Shown here: positions 34,441-46,000 of the stretch, in pieces
Layout: each line of letters begins with the position of its first letter
Numbering within the stretch: the first letter of the stretch is position 1
From: Helicoverpa zea
Taxonomy: Eukaryota; Arthropoda; Insecta; Lepidoptera; Noctuidae
Assembly (NCBI RefSeq): GCF_022581195.2
Contig: NC_061459.1
Coordinates: forward strand, 6,696,001-6,760,000
DNA: 64,000 nt
Direction of reading: 5' to 3'
Program-made: the position numbers and the translations under genes
Notes under the pieces: model-generated
What the model was told of the DNA's origin: nothing
Database searches by the model: none
The model's input: the letters and a program-made list of their open reading frames with translations, nothing else

Positions 34441-36350
34441 CAGTCATGGACATATAATTAAAGACACCCCTCACTCGAAGTGAAATAAATAGTTATGGTA
34501 CTGACATGAGCTTAAGCACGGTATAAAATGTAATGTAATTATTATTAAAACAAATATTACATTGTGTTCTTTAAATTAAGGACAAAAAATATTTACTGTC
34601 TTTAATACTTTAGATAAAACACTTTATGCGAACTGAACACTAACTTTTGTAGCGGATACTTGTCTGGTCAGCTAATTAAAGACAGTAAATGCTTAGTTAA
34701 GAAAAAAAAACGGAAGATATAGAAATAGTCGTCATACTTTTTTTTAAGCGAGTAAAATATTTATGAGAACTCAAATTAGGTAATAATTTAGGTTCCCTTC
34801 ATTAACATTTTTCATTTTAGTCCAATCAATACGACTAAAACAAAATTTCTGGTAAGTAAAATGTTTTAGGCTATTTTAAATAAAGTTTTATCATGCAGAT
34901 TCATTCATACCACTTGAACTGTAATAAGAACATGGTAATAAAATTATTATTAAAAATGCCTTGTTAATGCACTGAAAAAATCAAGGTTTGAGAACAACTG
35001 AAAACCGACGTCAAGGAAAACTTATCCGCATTAACAGACTTCACGGTGGTGTTATAACGAAAATAGAGAACCATTAATATTATTCGGTACTGTTTTTTCG
35101 GAGTCATTTGATGCTAGAAGGACGAAAATTGTTTCTGCAGAACTTAAAGATAACAGCCGGGTCGGGAAAACCTGTAGTGCAAAGTGTTTCGAAAGATGTT
35201 ACTTTTGGAAAAGCACCGCACGTTCATACTGTAGTTGGCGTTTTCTAGCAAAGGTGAAAGTTGCTCTGAGTGTTGAAAAATGATTTTTTTATCTGATAAA
35301 ATAAAGGGATTTGAAGAATTCTAAAAAAAATTGATTTTAGTCACTTCCAAAACATGTGATGTAACCAAAGTCCACCAAAAAAGTTCTCAAACTTAGGAGG
35401 CGAAAATGTTATAGTGTGGGGCTGGTCGCCACTGTTTAGTGAAAGACCCTTCAGAAAGGTATTATTAAAAATAGGCGAATTCAAGTACTATAATATTTCA
35501 TAAACAAGCATATCGTTATAAGCTAAGCATAATTTACCGGTCATTAGGACTTTCCAAATTAGAAAAGCTCTGAAAAACACTGCAAGGGTAGTAAAAATGA
35601 CTCTTTAGGGTCAATTCCCACTGAAAGAGCAGCGGCCGGCAGCGGCCGGCAGCGGCTGTAATTGCAAGGGATTGAGCGCGAGCGCGGCGGGCCGCGCGGC
35701 GCCGCACCGCGCCGCGCTCTTACATTTTCCGTGCTCTTACGGCCGCTGCCGGCCGCTGCTCTTTCAGTGGGAATTGACCCTTAATCGGGCAACTTATGGC
35801 GGCTTTGGTTTGGCCTATTGCAGATCCAATGAAATAAAAACTGTTAATAGGCGAAAAATACTATGGCAATAAGTTGTACACGGAACATCGGAACAGATTT
35901 TAATTAAGCATGGAAGAAAATCCCCTTAGCGACTTCTACAAAACTGACCGCTTGCTCGTTCAGGGATGTCGTACTGTTATTGAGGTAAAATGAACCAAAT
36001 ATTAATACATATTGGAATGTTTAACTATAGTGTAGGGAATGTTGTTGTAGAAAGGTAACTCCTATTTCTCCTACTCCTAACTATTACTTCCTCTGAACAA
36101 ATGGAGTGTCTTTAATTAGATGGCCAGGCTTCGTTATGGATCATACCGCCCGGGATTTGGATAAAGCGATAAAAAACTAGGGGCGGGGGAATATTAAATA
36201 TAGTCATTAGTTTTAACATTTCACAATGCCTTCTTAAATATTTTAAAATAGAAAAGAAAGTTCCCACGGCAACGTAAAAAAAGAAATACAGATGAAATGC
36301 CCCGGTAAGTTAAGATTCCAACAGTGTCTTTAATTACGTGTCCATGACTG
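34441..36350 (+). mobile_element. Degenerate Tc1-like transposon with IR/DR ends, MITE nested inside
   Basis: It begins CAGTCATGGACATATAATTA and ends with the near reverse complement (TTACGTGTCCATGACTG), flanked by TA at both ends. Inner copies of the TAATTAAAGACA motif at 34673 and 36106-36118 lie exactly 218 bp inside the outer copies at 34455 and 36324-36336, as in IR/DR-type Tc1 elements. Remnants of the plus-strand transposase remain: GGENVIVWGW near 35398-35428 and VQGCRTVIE near 35958-35985, close to the usual Tc1 C-terminus. Stops and frameshifts make it inactive. Removing the nested MITE leaves about 1.7 kb, typical for the family. Confidence 0.85.
35608..35780. mobile_element. 173-bp MITE nested in the Tc1-like element
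   Basis: Arms of 41 bp start GGGTCAATTCCCACTGAAAG at 35608 and end with its reverse complement at 35780. TTA flanks both sides (35605-35607 and 35781-35783). The core is GC-rich, with CGGCCGGCAGCGG repeats. The target duplication and GGGT ends fit PIF/Harbinger-type MITEs, but the arm sequence differs from the 3638-4038 element, so it is a separate family. It is younger than the Tc1 copy it interrupts. Confidence 0.85.
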
Positions 36351-38094
36351 TATATAAGTGCAACTTAAACTTTCTGCGAGAACTGTAACAAGTCCTGACG
36401 ACGTCATGTTGGCAGCGCTTCCGATTCTCCATCACGACTGTTGCTGTTAAGTAAACTTAAATAAGCATTGACTGTAACTATTAAGAAATGGATATATTAA
36501 GAAAAAGCAGTCAAGCACTAGCATGGATAAAAATATTCTTTACTAGCTTTCGTCAGCGGTTTCGTCCATGTCATATGGAAAACACTTTGTAGTAGGATGA
36601 ATCATAATGCATTAATCGAATCAAAAAAAGATAAGTATTTACCTACAACTCTACGTATACTGAATGATTAAGTAACACCATCATTCACAAACTTAACAAA
36701 AGATCATTCTTTATCTGAAAAATTGCCTTGCAAATGAGTATTTACCATTCCTCTGATATTAAAGCAAGATTGGCTATCTTTTATTTCTTTTTGCCAAGAG
36801 GGTACTTGAGTAAGCCAGCCTAACATTCAGTGGGGCCCTCAAAATCTCGGACATCGGAGATATTTTAAAATCCGATAAAAGAGTCAACAATCGAACCGCT
36901 TACAATGCAAAAGACCAAGCGAAGAGGAGGACATTTATTCGAACAGCGGACACAGCCAATAAGCTGGAATAATTCTTGGAACAAAAAAATGTTGAACGTT
37001 CTCCCTTCAATATAGATGATAAATCAGTTTCGGCGCGTCTGAGCCTCTTTTAATGCGTGTCAACAGCCGGGACAGTGATGACATAAAGGCTTACAGCGGC
37101 GGCACCAAGTGTGTTCAATACTTCATAATACCATTTAAATTACTAACGAGACAACTTCAAACATAAAATTAATTTTAATTAGTATGCGTAATGTCAAAAC
37201 TTAAATGTACTTTCCTAATTATGGCCGTCCGAAAAAATTATGCGCGATTATAACTGGAATTCTCAATAATAAGCCATTCTTATATCTTTTAACGGGCAAT
37301 GAAACCGTAATTCGGGTATCGTAAACGGTGCCTGTCTTAGATTGGCGAACATCATAGAATTTAATTACTGAGGGAGACTGGAATAATTGGCGACTCGCCT
37401 AGTAATGGCCGCGCTTTACGGCCAAATTAATAGATTTCCGCAGCGGGACCTGCTCAACCTCCACTGAACTCATTTTGATATTAATTGCTGACCTAAAATC
37501 AGCCCACTAATATACTTTAATAATTGAAATGGTTAATTAATTATAAACCACTGATATTGATGTCCGGTGGTTATTGAATCGAAGGATAGCGATGTCGAAC
37601 CTTTGATAAGATTAATTATTATTGCTCTCGGCGTATTTTACTGGGTGTTGAACAAATCTAGGTCGGAGTTTCACAAAGCTGCCTCGGCCTATAAATAATT
37701 CCATTGATGGGACAATTGGCGCCAGTGTGACGCGACTTACTCAACCATATGTATGGACGCACAAATCTGTGGATATCGGAAAGTTAATTAATTACGAGTC
37801 ACGCTTTGGTAAACAGAACAATTATGACAACTGGCTGAATTTATCAAGCGGAACATCCTCTATATGCCTTACGTCAATATTAGCAGAGTATTAAATAATT
37901 AATTAATATTCAACTGCATCGGTGGTCTCATCGTCACAAGGGCGTGCGATGAGCTAGAGATATTGGATTTAATTTAAAGATCCTAAGTAGGCACTTTAGA
38001 AATCAAGAGTTCATCATCAGCCAGCCTGCTATCTAAACGAAAATCTAACCATTGCAAATTACGTGGATTAAATAAGATGAAAATAACTACAAGG
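36351..38094. other. Non-coding, homeodomain-site-rich islands
   Basis: No gene was recognised. GC-balanced segments at about 37030-37100 and 37380-37470, with many TTAATTA cores between 37150 and 37900, suggest conserved regulatory DNA. A short SINE-like sequence (ACTAGCTTTCGTCAGCGG) occurs at 36540-36570. Confidence 0.4.
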
Positions 38095-38097
38095 TTA

Positions 38098-38366
38098 TTT
38101 TGATTTTTTTTTAATTAATGTCAATATTATGTAAAATGAAGTAGTTTCTTCTTCTGGTTTAGAATCTTCACCACACTTCATCTTTTCGTCACCATCAGAA
38201 CAATTTTTTCCATCCTCTTTCACAATTTGGGTGTTTACTTTAAACGTGTCAGATGCGTTGATAACACGTTTTTTAGGTATTAGCAATGATTGGGATTGAT
38301 TTTCATCATGACAATATTCCTGACTTCTTTTTCGTGATTCACCTGTGACAATAATAATACTACAAG
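38098..38366 (-). CDS. Candidate terminal exon of an unrecognised minus-strand gene
   Basis: An open minus-strand frame reads GESRKRSQEYCHDENQSQS, LLIPKKRVINASDTFKVNT, then KEDGKNCSDGDEKMKCGED and ends LIKKKSK-stop. It is rich in charged residues and looks like a soluble tail. A possible preceding exon (about 38473-38516: FKPRFSSIVYLQKN, donor GC|GTAAGT) would join in frame if the acceptor is CTTGTAG near 38367, but that acceptor has a poor pyrimidine tract. I do not recognise the protein, and it may be an old pseudogene. Confidence 0.25.
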
Positions 38367-38951
38367 GTACACTTTTGCCTACTTTTCCGGAAAACAGGTA
38401 AGTATGATAATTGTTATTAAAATCATTAAAATCAGAACTCCAAATCTATCGGAGTTAGAGATTAAATACTTACGCATTTTTTTGTAGATACACTATGCTA
38501 CTGAATCTTGGTTTAAACTGAATCAACAGGGGGTAGGTGTAGTAATTAATAGAAGCCGTCTAATTTCGGGATTGAAAATAATTTTCTAGCCCGAGTTTAA
38601 CATTGAGGCCCACAATTCATAAAATTATTAATTACCTTAATTAACCATTAATAATTTAAGAAGAATCCTTTTAAAACAATTTAAAGTCGTAATGTGCAAA
38701 AACTATTTTAATAATCCTTGCCTTACAGCGGCTCCAACTATTAAATTAAAACAAGGCAAGGCATGTCGAACTCATTTCAAAGTTTTCATTTTAATGTAGT
38801 ATAATTAATTCGCTATCCGAGTGTTTTGGTCTCATGCATTATGCTAAGTAAAAGCCTACTACTTGTGGTAAAACTCGAATTCGAACTTCGTTTTTTTTTT
38901 TAAGTTCATGCCATTTATATAAAATTGACCTAATGCAAAAGTTATATTTAA

Positions 38952-39163
38952 TAACTTCCGCCGGCGGCTTCGCCCGCGTAGAGTTCGATTATATCACGTT
39001 TCCAAAAGAATTCTTCAAAAGTCCGGGATAAAAACTATCCTATGTTCTTTCTCAAGGTCCACTCTATCTCTGTACAAAATTTTATTAAAATCAGTTCAGT
39101 GGTTTAGACTTGAAAGTGTAACAGACAGAGTTACTTTCGCATTTATAATATTATGAGGGATTT
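38952..39163 (+). repeat. SINE/RTE-type lepidopteran repeat
   Basis: Contains CGCCGGCGGCTTCGCCCGCG, AAAACTATCCTATGTTCTTT, AAAATCAGTTCAGTGGTTTA and a tail ACTTTCGCATTTATAATATT. This is the characteristic order of an abundant moth repeat related to RTE/BovB 3' ends. It is non-coding. Confidence 0.7.
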
Positions 39164-42100
39164 CGGTATAAGACGTGCGTCTACCTCTTTGTACCTTTCC
39201 TGTTTCTTCTTAAATTCGGACGCCTATTAATCTACATTTCAGTACCTACCTACTATATTATTTATACTAACATATAAAACTAACTTTGGCAACCACAGTC
39301 TCATTGTAGCCTCTGACATAGAAGGCATCCAAGGAGCCTTTAAAAACATCCTAAAAAAGTTTTTACTACAATTGTTAATTATAAAACAAAAATAGTCCAC
39401 TTCTCCGAGTTTCAGGCTTCGGCAACGTGTGAAAGTTGTAACTAGCTTTACGAGTAAACCAGTGTTTATAGTTAATTTGTACCGGCAGCGGTAATCAGGA
39501 ACTTTTCTTATTTACAACTGTTATGTTTAGCCGACATGATACGGTTTGTATTATCTACTTAACTGGTTAAGTTTGTTAGTTATTTTATTAACTTTGCCGA
39601 AATTACTGGCATTCATTTCAGTTAAGTTTGTTACGATTTGTGTGTTTGGACATATTTTCTTATTTGAAAAAATAATGTCGACCTAAACAGTGTAGTTACA
39701 GTAAATAAATAACTTATGATGAAATAAATCATTTCGTCTTTTCTTTCGCAATAAAAGTTCTAACATTAATAAAATTGATTAAACTAAAGCAGAGCAACTA
39801 GCATTAATAAACAATAATATATTCATGATACATATCAGTGAAGCGAACTCCGAGCTGGTCTGGTTAATCGACATTCAAGTAGTTACTCATAACTTAGTGG
39901 GCTCTTAATCCGTTAATAATATCAATTATTCTGCCATAATCTGTGACTAGCGGTCTGAGCTGTAGGAAATTATACTTGTAAGATATCGGACTAATATCTA
40001 CTTTTGCACTAAAATCTAGATTAGGTATGGCTGGGGACAGGTTTTACTTTCTTCAACTTACCTGTTAACTAGTAAATAGTATCAAAACTTTACTTCTGAG
40101 GCCTGGCCATCAACCAAAAAACACAGGAACTTCATGATAACTTCAAGGAAAAATATAGGTTTATTTAAATAAATAGAAGTATAATAGTTGAGAAAATAAT
40201 GTTAGTTACCTATTTGTTCTAGCACTGAACATTTAAAAAAGTGAGCACATTAAGCTATTTCGGTAACTTTGAAAATGTTTCAGTATCGACAACATGTGTA
40301 CAAACGCGATGCTTTCTTATTTCTCTCAGTGCTCAACGAACCGCATAAATTACCGCTTTCCTGCGACTCGTTGAATGTTGTTTTATTTTTTATTTTAAGA
40401 CCACTAACTTAATTTATTGCCCTTTAGAATGTACTGAACACTTAAAGAGAAAATATTGAATACGAAAGTATCGTCGGAATATCAAAATAAACCTTTGCAA
40501 TCGTCTTAGGAGTTACGAGTCGAAGCTGTGTCATCATAATAAAATGCAAATTGACAGAGATTTAATCCGGACTTATACCGCGGAGTCAAATAACTGTTAA
40601 TAATCCCGGAGCGACGAGGCGAGGCCTCGGCCGTGTCACGACATCACATACTAATGCATGCCGCTGCCGATGTTTGCTTGATTATGTTACGGATACGGAT
40701 TTCGAATGATCTCCCGATTATAATTTCCTAATTTTGGGTTCCGTTTCTGTTTGCTTTTGAAGAGAGGGGTTCAGTTGAATCAGAAGTTCAGCGTCCTGTA
40801 TGCTAATAACTTTGTTTTATTAAACTATCCATTCAGATTAGGAACGAAACAAATGAAATACCCCACTCAGGTACCTATAAGCATAAACTCATTTTTTTTA
40901 AATGAATAAACAATATTGTTGTGCGCTACGAGTTTAAAAACTTGCTTGTAACAGTTCAAAATGCGTATTATTGTTCGATTAGGTACTTTAAACTGCCGCC
41001 GCTGCCGACTACAGGCAGTAACTACTTAGCTAGTAAGTTGTTCTAACTTAATGCTCTCCCACGAATACGATATTACTTGCTTTGATGATGTAAGTAAATT
41101 ATACTAACGCACATTATTATTAATAATATTCTAACTAATGTGGCAGTTACAGTTGGTTTAGCCTAAATAATCGGATAACTTCAGCTATGCGTAGTGAGCG
41201 AGGAAACATTCGCTCCACAAGCTCCAACCTTCCCGGGAAGGCCGGATCGTTAGCAAGGGCTAAAATAATGAAATGTAAATTAATACGTCATCTTGGATTA
41301 GCAGAGGATCCAGTTCTTTAATCCTATTAGGCCGACTTGTCGTTAACGATAGGCCTCTATTACAATATGCCGACAATTATTCAAATCACTACGATTTTTA
41401 ATTGGGTCACTTTTCATTAAGTGAGAACGGAACGAGTGAAAGAAAATTGTCCTTGATTGAATAAAACAAGATGTTGCTATGTAACTATGTAATCAACAGA
41501 GATTTATTTGGGTGCAAATCTAAGCGCTTTCATTTCTAATGGATATGTAAGGCCTACTAATTAAACTTTTTTAATCTGAGCAGCGGCAGCAAGGTGTCGA
41601 CGCCTCGAGGCCACTCGGCTCATCGAGATAGCTCTTTCTCAATTTAAGGATCTCGGCCAAGCCCTCTGATAAGCCCCAGATTTAGCGCTGAGCGAATTTG
41701 TTCGGGTAATTTACTTTCCAAGTTGCGAAGACAATAAAAGTTGGCGTCGGCTTTACTTTTGAGTAGCTTTATTTTGTTTTGTGTAATGAAGACTTATTTT
41801 ACAAGCGATAAGTTTCTTTTTTTGTAAAAATACTCCATGTAATGTGAATGTAGTTTGTGTAGATAGTTGGGTAACAATAATGAGATTTAGCTGCCTCTGT
41901 ATGTAACCGAGTCGGTCTGTAGATATGTATTCGTAGACTGCAGGTAAGTGGGCAATCTCCGTTTGTGTTACCTTGATTTATAGATCTAATTAAATACCTT
42001 TACGCAGACCATGAATTGTCTCAGAATCCCCGGTATTTCGTTTCCGTTTACCAATGTAATAAACGTCTATAGTGTGTAGATATGGTACTAAGATAGATTA

Positions 42101-42835
42101 TATGGTTAGATTCCTTATTGGGACTTACCTACTGCTTGCTTGTACCTTGTACCTAAGAAAGGTACCTACACTAGCACTTCATTTAATACTGACCTGAATA
42201 TAATTGGAAACATCAACCTAAACTTTCTGAAAGTGATTTAAAAAGTGATTGATTTTAAAAATCAATAACTACTATTAAAGTTGTATTTACGCTATCATTA
42301 CCCCTTCTAAAACCTATCAATTATAGTCCCATGCCGTTTATGATAATTTCGGATACGTATTACAGGATTGCTTTTGTAAGTTTACATTCAAATCTTCGAG
42401 ACATTTCGTGAAATTGGCGTGAACTGAAATGGGACACTTACCGAAAGAGGTTTTCGTGTTTCGTTCAAATGTCAGTCGACAGATTGTCGGGTATCGTGCC
42501 ATCTGCGTAGGTGTGTATAGTGAGATTAACGATGCTTGTCGTGGCTACTCCGAACTTGTCAGGGACGACCTCATCCATCAACCCTTTTTCGTGAAGGTAG
42601 TAAAAACTTCGTTTATATACAGTCGCCTAAACAGCTGATTTCAGTGACATTATGTGGGTTACTCTTCACTACATTGAGAGCGAAATACCTTAGATACTTA
42701 TGGTATGGTTGCATGTTTTTAAAACTGATATTTTGTAAATTAAAACTTGGTTTTTAAGTCAAGCAGCTTTGTACTTTATAAACACAGTCTTATTATTATA
42801 GTTGTTTCACCAAATATAAAACTTCTAACATGCAG
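39164..42835. other. AT-rich non-coding DNA with conserved-looking islands
   Basis: No gene was recognised. GC-balanced islands at about 40555-40690, 41200-41270 and 41580-41730 stand out from the background. A plus-strand frame at about 42429-42597 (ending FVK before GTAGTA) is also open on the opposite strand, so it is not convincing. Confidence 0.35.
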
Positions 42836-42934
42836 GAAACGTGCTATGAGTCAGACCTCATGGCGCAAACTCGCCATTCGGCGTCCCACCAGGCTATAGC
42901 CGCTTTATCGCCATTCCCAAAAATCTCCATGTAG
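42836..42934 (+). CDS. Candidate terminal exon, unrecognised
   Basis: After TTCTAACATGCAG (a good branch-point-like CTAAC and acceptor) an open frame of 32 codons reads ETCYESDLMAQTRHSASHQA, IAALSPFPKISM and stops at TAG 42932-42934. The block is GC-balanced within AT-rich DNA. It could be the last exon of a plus-strand gene whose earlier exons I could not find, or a conserved non-coding element that happens to be open. The protein was not recognised. Confidence 0.25.
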   Translation, partial: ETCYESDLMAQTRHSASHQAIAALSPFPKISM

Positions 42935-43028
42935 TCGCCCTAATTAGACGGTGTTTAACTTTAATAAGGGAAATATTAGGGTAACCGTACTTAAAGTTGA
43001 TGTTTTATATCACCACACTTAATTTCAG

Positions 43029-43092
43029 CGAGCCTTCAGTGAGGTACAATGTGGAGGGCGGGACAGCGGGCGGTCGGCCCCTGCTGACTTGA
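43029..43092 (+). CDS. Second candidate terminal exon nearby
   Basis: After ACACTTAATTTCAG the frame EPSVRYNVEGGTAGGRPLLT ends at TGA. It is GC-rich and short and would need two bases from an upstream exon. It lies 95 bp after the preceding candidate. The two could be alternative ends of one gene, but the minus strand is also open here, so confidence is low. Confidence 0.18.
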
Positions 43093-46000
43093 CACATCTC
43101 TTTTGGACCGTGTATATATTGGTGATATCCGACTCCGCTAAGATTAGCTTCGGAAATGTCAACAACACAATTTAAGTTGAGAAAATTTCGTGTCATGAAT
43201 TTCTATATTAGGCATTTGTTACTTTGTTTTACACTTCACCGATGCTCATCAGCAGTATTTGAGATTGTGAGACATTTTGATCAAATTAATGAATTTATCA
43301 GAGTGAAGCTTTATAAAAAAAAAAGATAGCAAAGAGTTCTGTACACACAAAAATATTGACGTATCTAATTCAAACTTTTGTCTTTGTCAATGTCAATCAT
43401 ATCATACCTTTCATTATAGTTCCCCATACCTGCATGGCCCTAAACTGTTACCACATAATATTATTGTTTTAAACATACTTCAACAGTTAGGAAAGTTTTA
43501 TATGGTAATGAATACGCTTACGCGAGTGGAGTAGGGGTGTCACAGTCACGTGATGTGCCGTGCGCTCACCCGTGGATAACTGCCAATAACAGTATGTTTT
43601 ACCCTGCCATTAAGTTACGCTATGTTGTATGTCTACGTGGCTCCGAGTCTGCGTCAAACCTGCAGCCGCATTTAAAACAACCCCTTTTACTGTAATTACT
43701 AGATACCGACCAAGTTTGACTCACGAACACACGACATTTGTGATTTCGTTCGTTGGAACCAATTTAACACGCTAATGCTATTTCTCCTCGCAAAATATAC
43801 TTCTACATAACAAGTTTTATACTCGTATTTGTAATAGAGCTGAAAACTTAACGTATCGATCGGCAATAAAATATAGGGTTGGTCGTAAAGAAGCCAATAC
43901 TTTGACTAGCAGAGGCTGTGGAGGCGAATGTTTGTGTATCTGGGAGCGTTTCCCGCTATAAATCAGCTCATGAGTGTGGGAAAATAGTTAAAGCGGAAGA
44001 TGCGGTCTGCAAGTGGGCATCGGCGATACGCTCCGTGCCCACAACTCGTGCATTTACATACTCGGCTATAAAACTGCTGTATTATTTATTTCAGTTTTCA
44101 TAAAATATTACCGCATTCTCCTAACATACGCGTAGTAATATAAGTAATCTCTGCCGAGCGTCCAGCCTGTAAGTAATCGAAATGAGAGCCCAAGTTTTCG
44201 TAGTCACGAACTTTCTCAGTGTCGTCTCATGGCTAAGGGTTCAAAATGAATTATTATACTGTCTCATGAAAAAAAATCACTTCCCCAAGTAATGAAAACT
44301 CGAGCTGATGCGCTCGAGTGCTGGTACTCCAGTCCGGCGGATATTACGGCAATATATTTCAATTACACATAAGAAAAAGAACAAGTCGTTTGAAGTAGCT
44401 GAAAGGCCAGATTACAGTCGTGGAGGAAATAATAAGGAAGACCCCGCTAACGAGCCAGGGACGGCAACTTTTTAAAAGAAAACGTGTGGGGAGGCAAGAT
44501 GCTTGTTGAGAGTGATTAAATTTTATAAGTATTATTATTCTCAGGTACTCCGCGCGTGTGCCTGAAAAATGTAGAAATAACTTTGCATTTTTTTCAATTT
44601 GGGTGAGATTAATGTGGCATTTTTTGTTGTATTTTTTTTTTGGGGTTCTAGTTTATTTTGCCATGGTTGTTTGTTCTAGTGTTTTATTCCACCATGGTCC
44701 AAGCTGGAATTTTTATTATCAAATAAAACATTTTCGTTGGTAGACCACGGGTTAGCGGGGAAAACAAACAACTTTTTATCTAGCCTCCGTATGTATTTTT
44801 GGTGTGCAGGGAAGTTGGGCGCGGACGTAGGGCGAAGATTTGTGCGATTCAATGGAATTTAATTACTCGCTAGCGGCCCAGCCATAACGACGCAAAAATA
44901 TTTATGTTTATTGTCGGAGCTAATGCCGGAATGAGACCACACATGGACCGCACCACGAGATGCACTTAATGTACCCTTCATTAATGGACGTTATTTCACG
45001 ATGACAGGTCATCAACGTAAAATAATCACAGATTGGTGAAACACAACACTAGTTAGTTTGATAGAGTGCTGGCGCCATGTGTGTTGTAGCACGAGCTCAC
45101 AGCTTATTCAGCATCAAGTTGATCCAGTTGTGTACTTGGATCTCACAATTGATGATGTTTCAATTTGTACTGTAAAACCCCACCATGTAAGGTTTATTTA
45201 CCAGACAATGTATCAGATATTAAAACACTATTGTGAAAACATGTTTTGTAACTACGTAGCTATCTATAGTAAAACTATTACAAACCAACCCAAGAAGTTT
45301 TCCACATTTTCAATAAAGAAAATACTCGAAACATTTAACAAGGCACAATGACCATATTTCTTTAAAATCGAACAAACGTCGCGCAGGTCATACTTATTTC
45401 CGGACTCAACAATTACGGTCATTGGAACTTGAGCGTGATGTTTCCACTACATTTCTCGTAATAGCACGCTTTTATAACCGAAGCGTAATGAAACCCGTTT
45501 AAATATCACAAAAGTGGTTGGATTACGGCAGCCAAGCACTTTATACTGCTTAATTACAGTCCTCAACAGAAATAATTGGGAACTTGGGGATTATAGGCGG
45601 ACTTTCCAGGAATTAAAGATTCTGTCGAAATGACGAATTGAATCCGATTGGTTGGCTCCAAGTTACCGATTAAAATTGTCGTTTGTCAAGTGATTGGCGA
45701 ATTCTTTCCAAGTAGTTAATGAATTCGTTCCTTTTTTTATTAAAACAGGCTGGTTGTTTGGCGAGAAATCGTGACTGTACCTTGTTGCCATTAGTATAGA
45801 GTGGATCATTAATTCCCTTAACTGAATCCCTTAATGGCCACTTACGGTGTTCATGAAAAATGATGGGGTGGTTCTATGCATTGCTTTACTTATCTCGACT
45901 GGAATCTCTAAAGTTCTTCCAGAAAGATTTTTCTGAAAGTTTTTACCTGTTCTCCAAGTATCCACAGTTGTTTGGTAGTTTTGAATGATTTGAGTCATTA

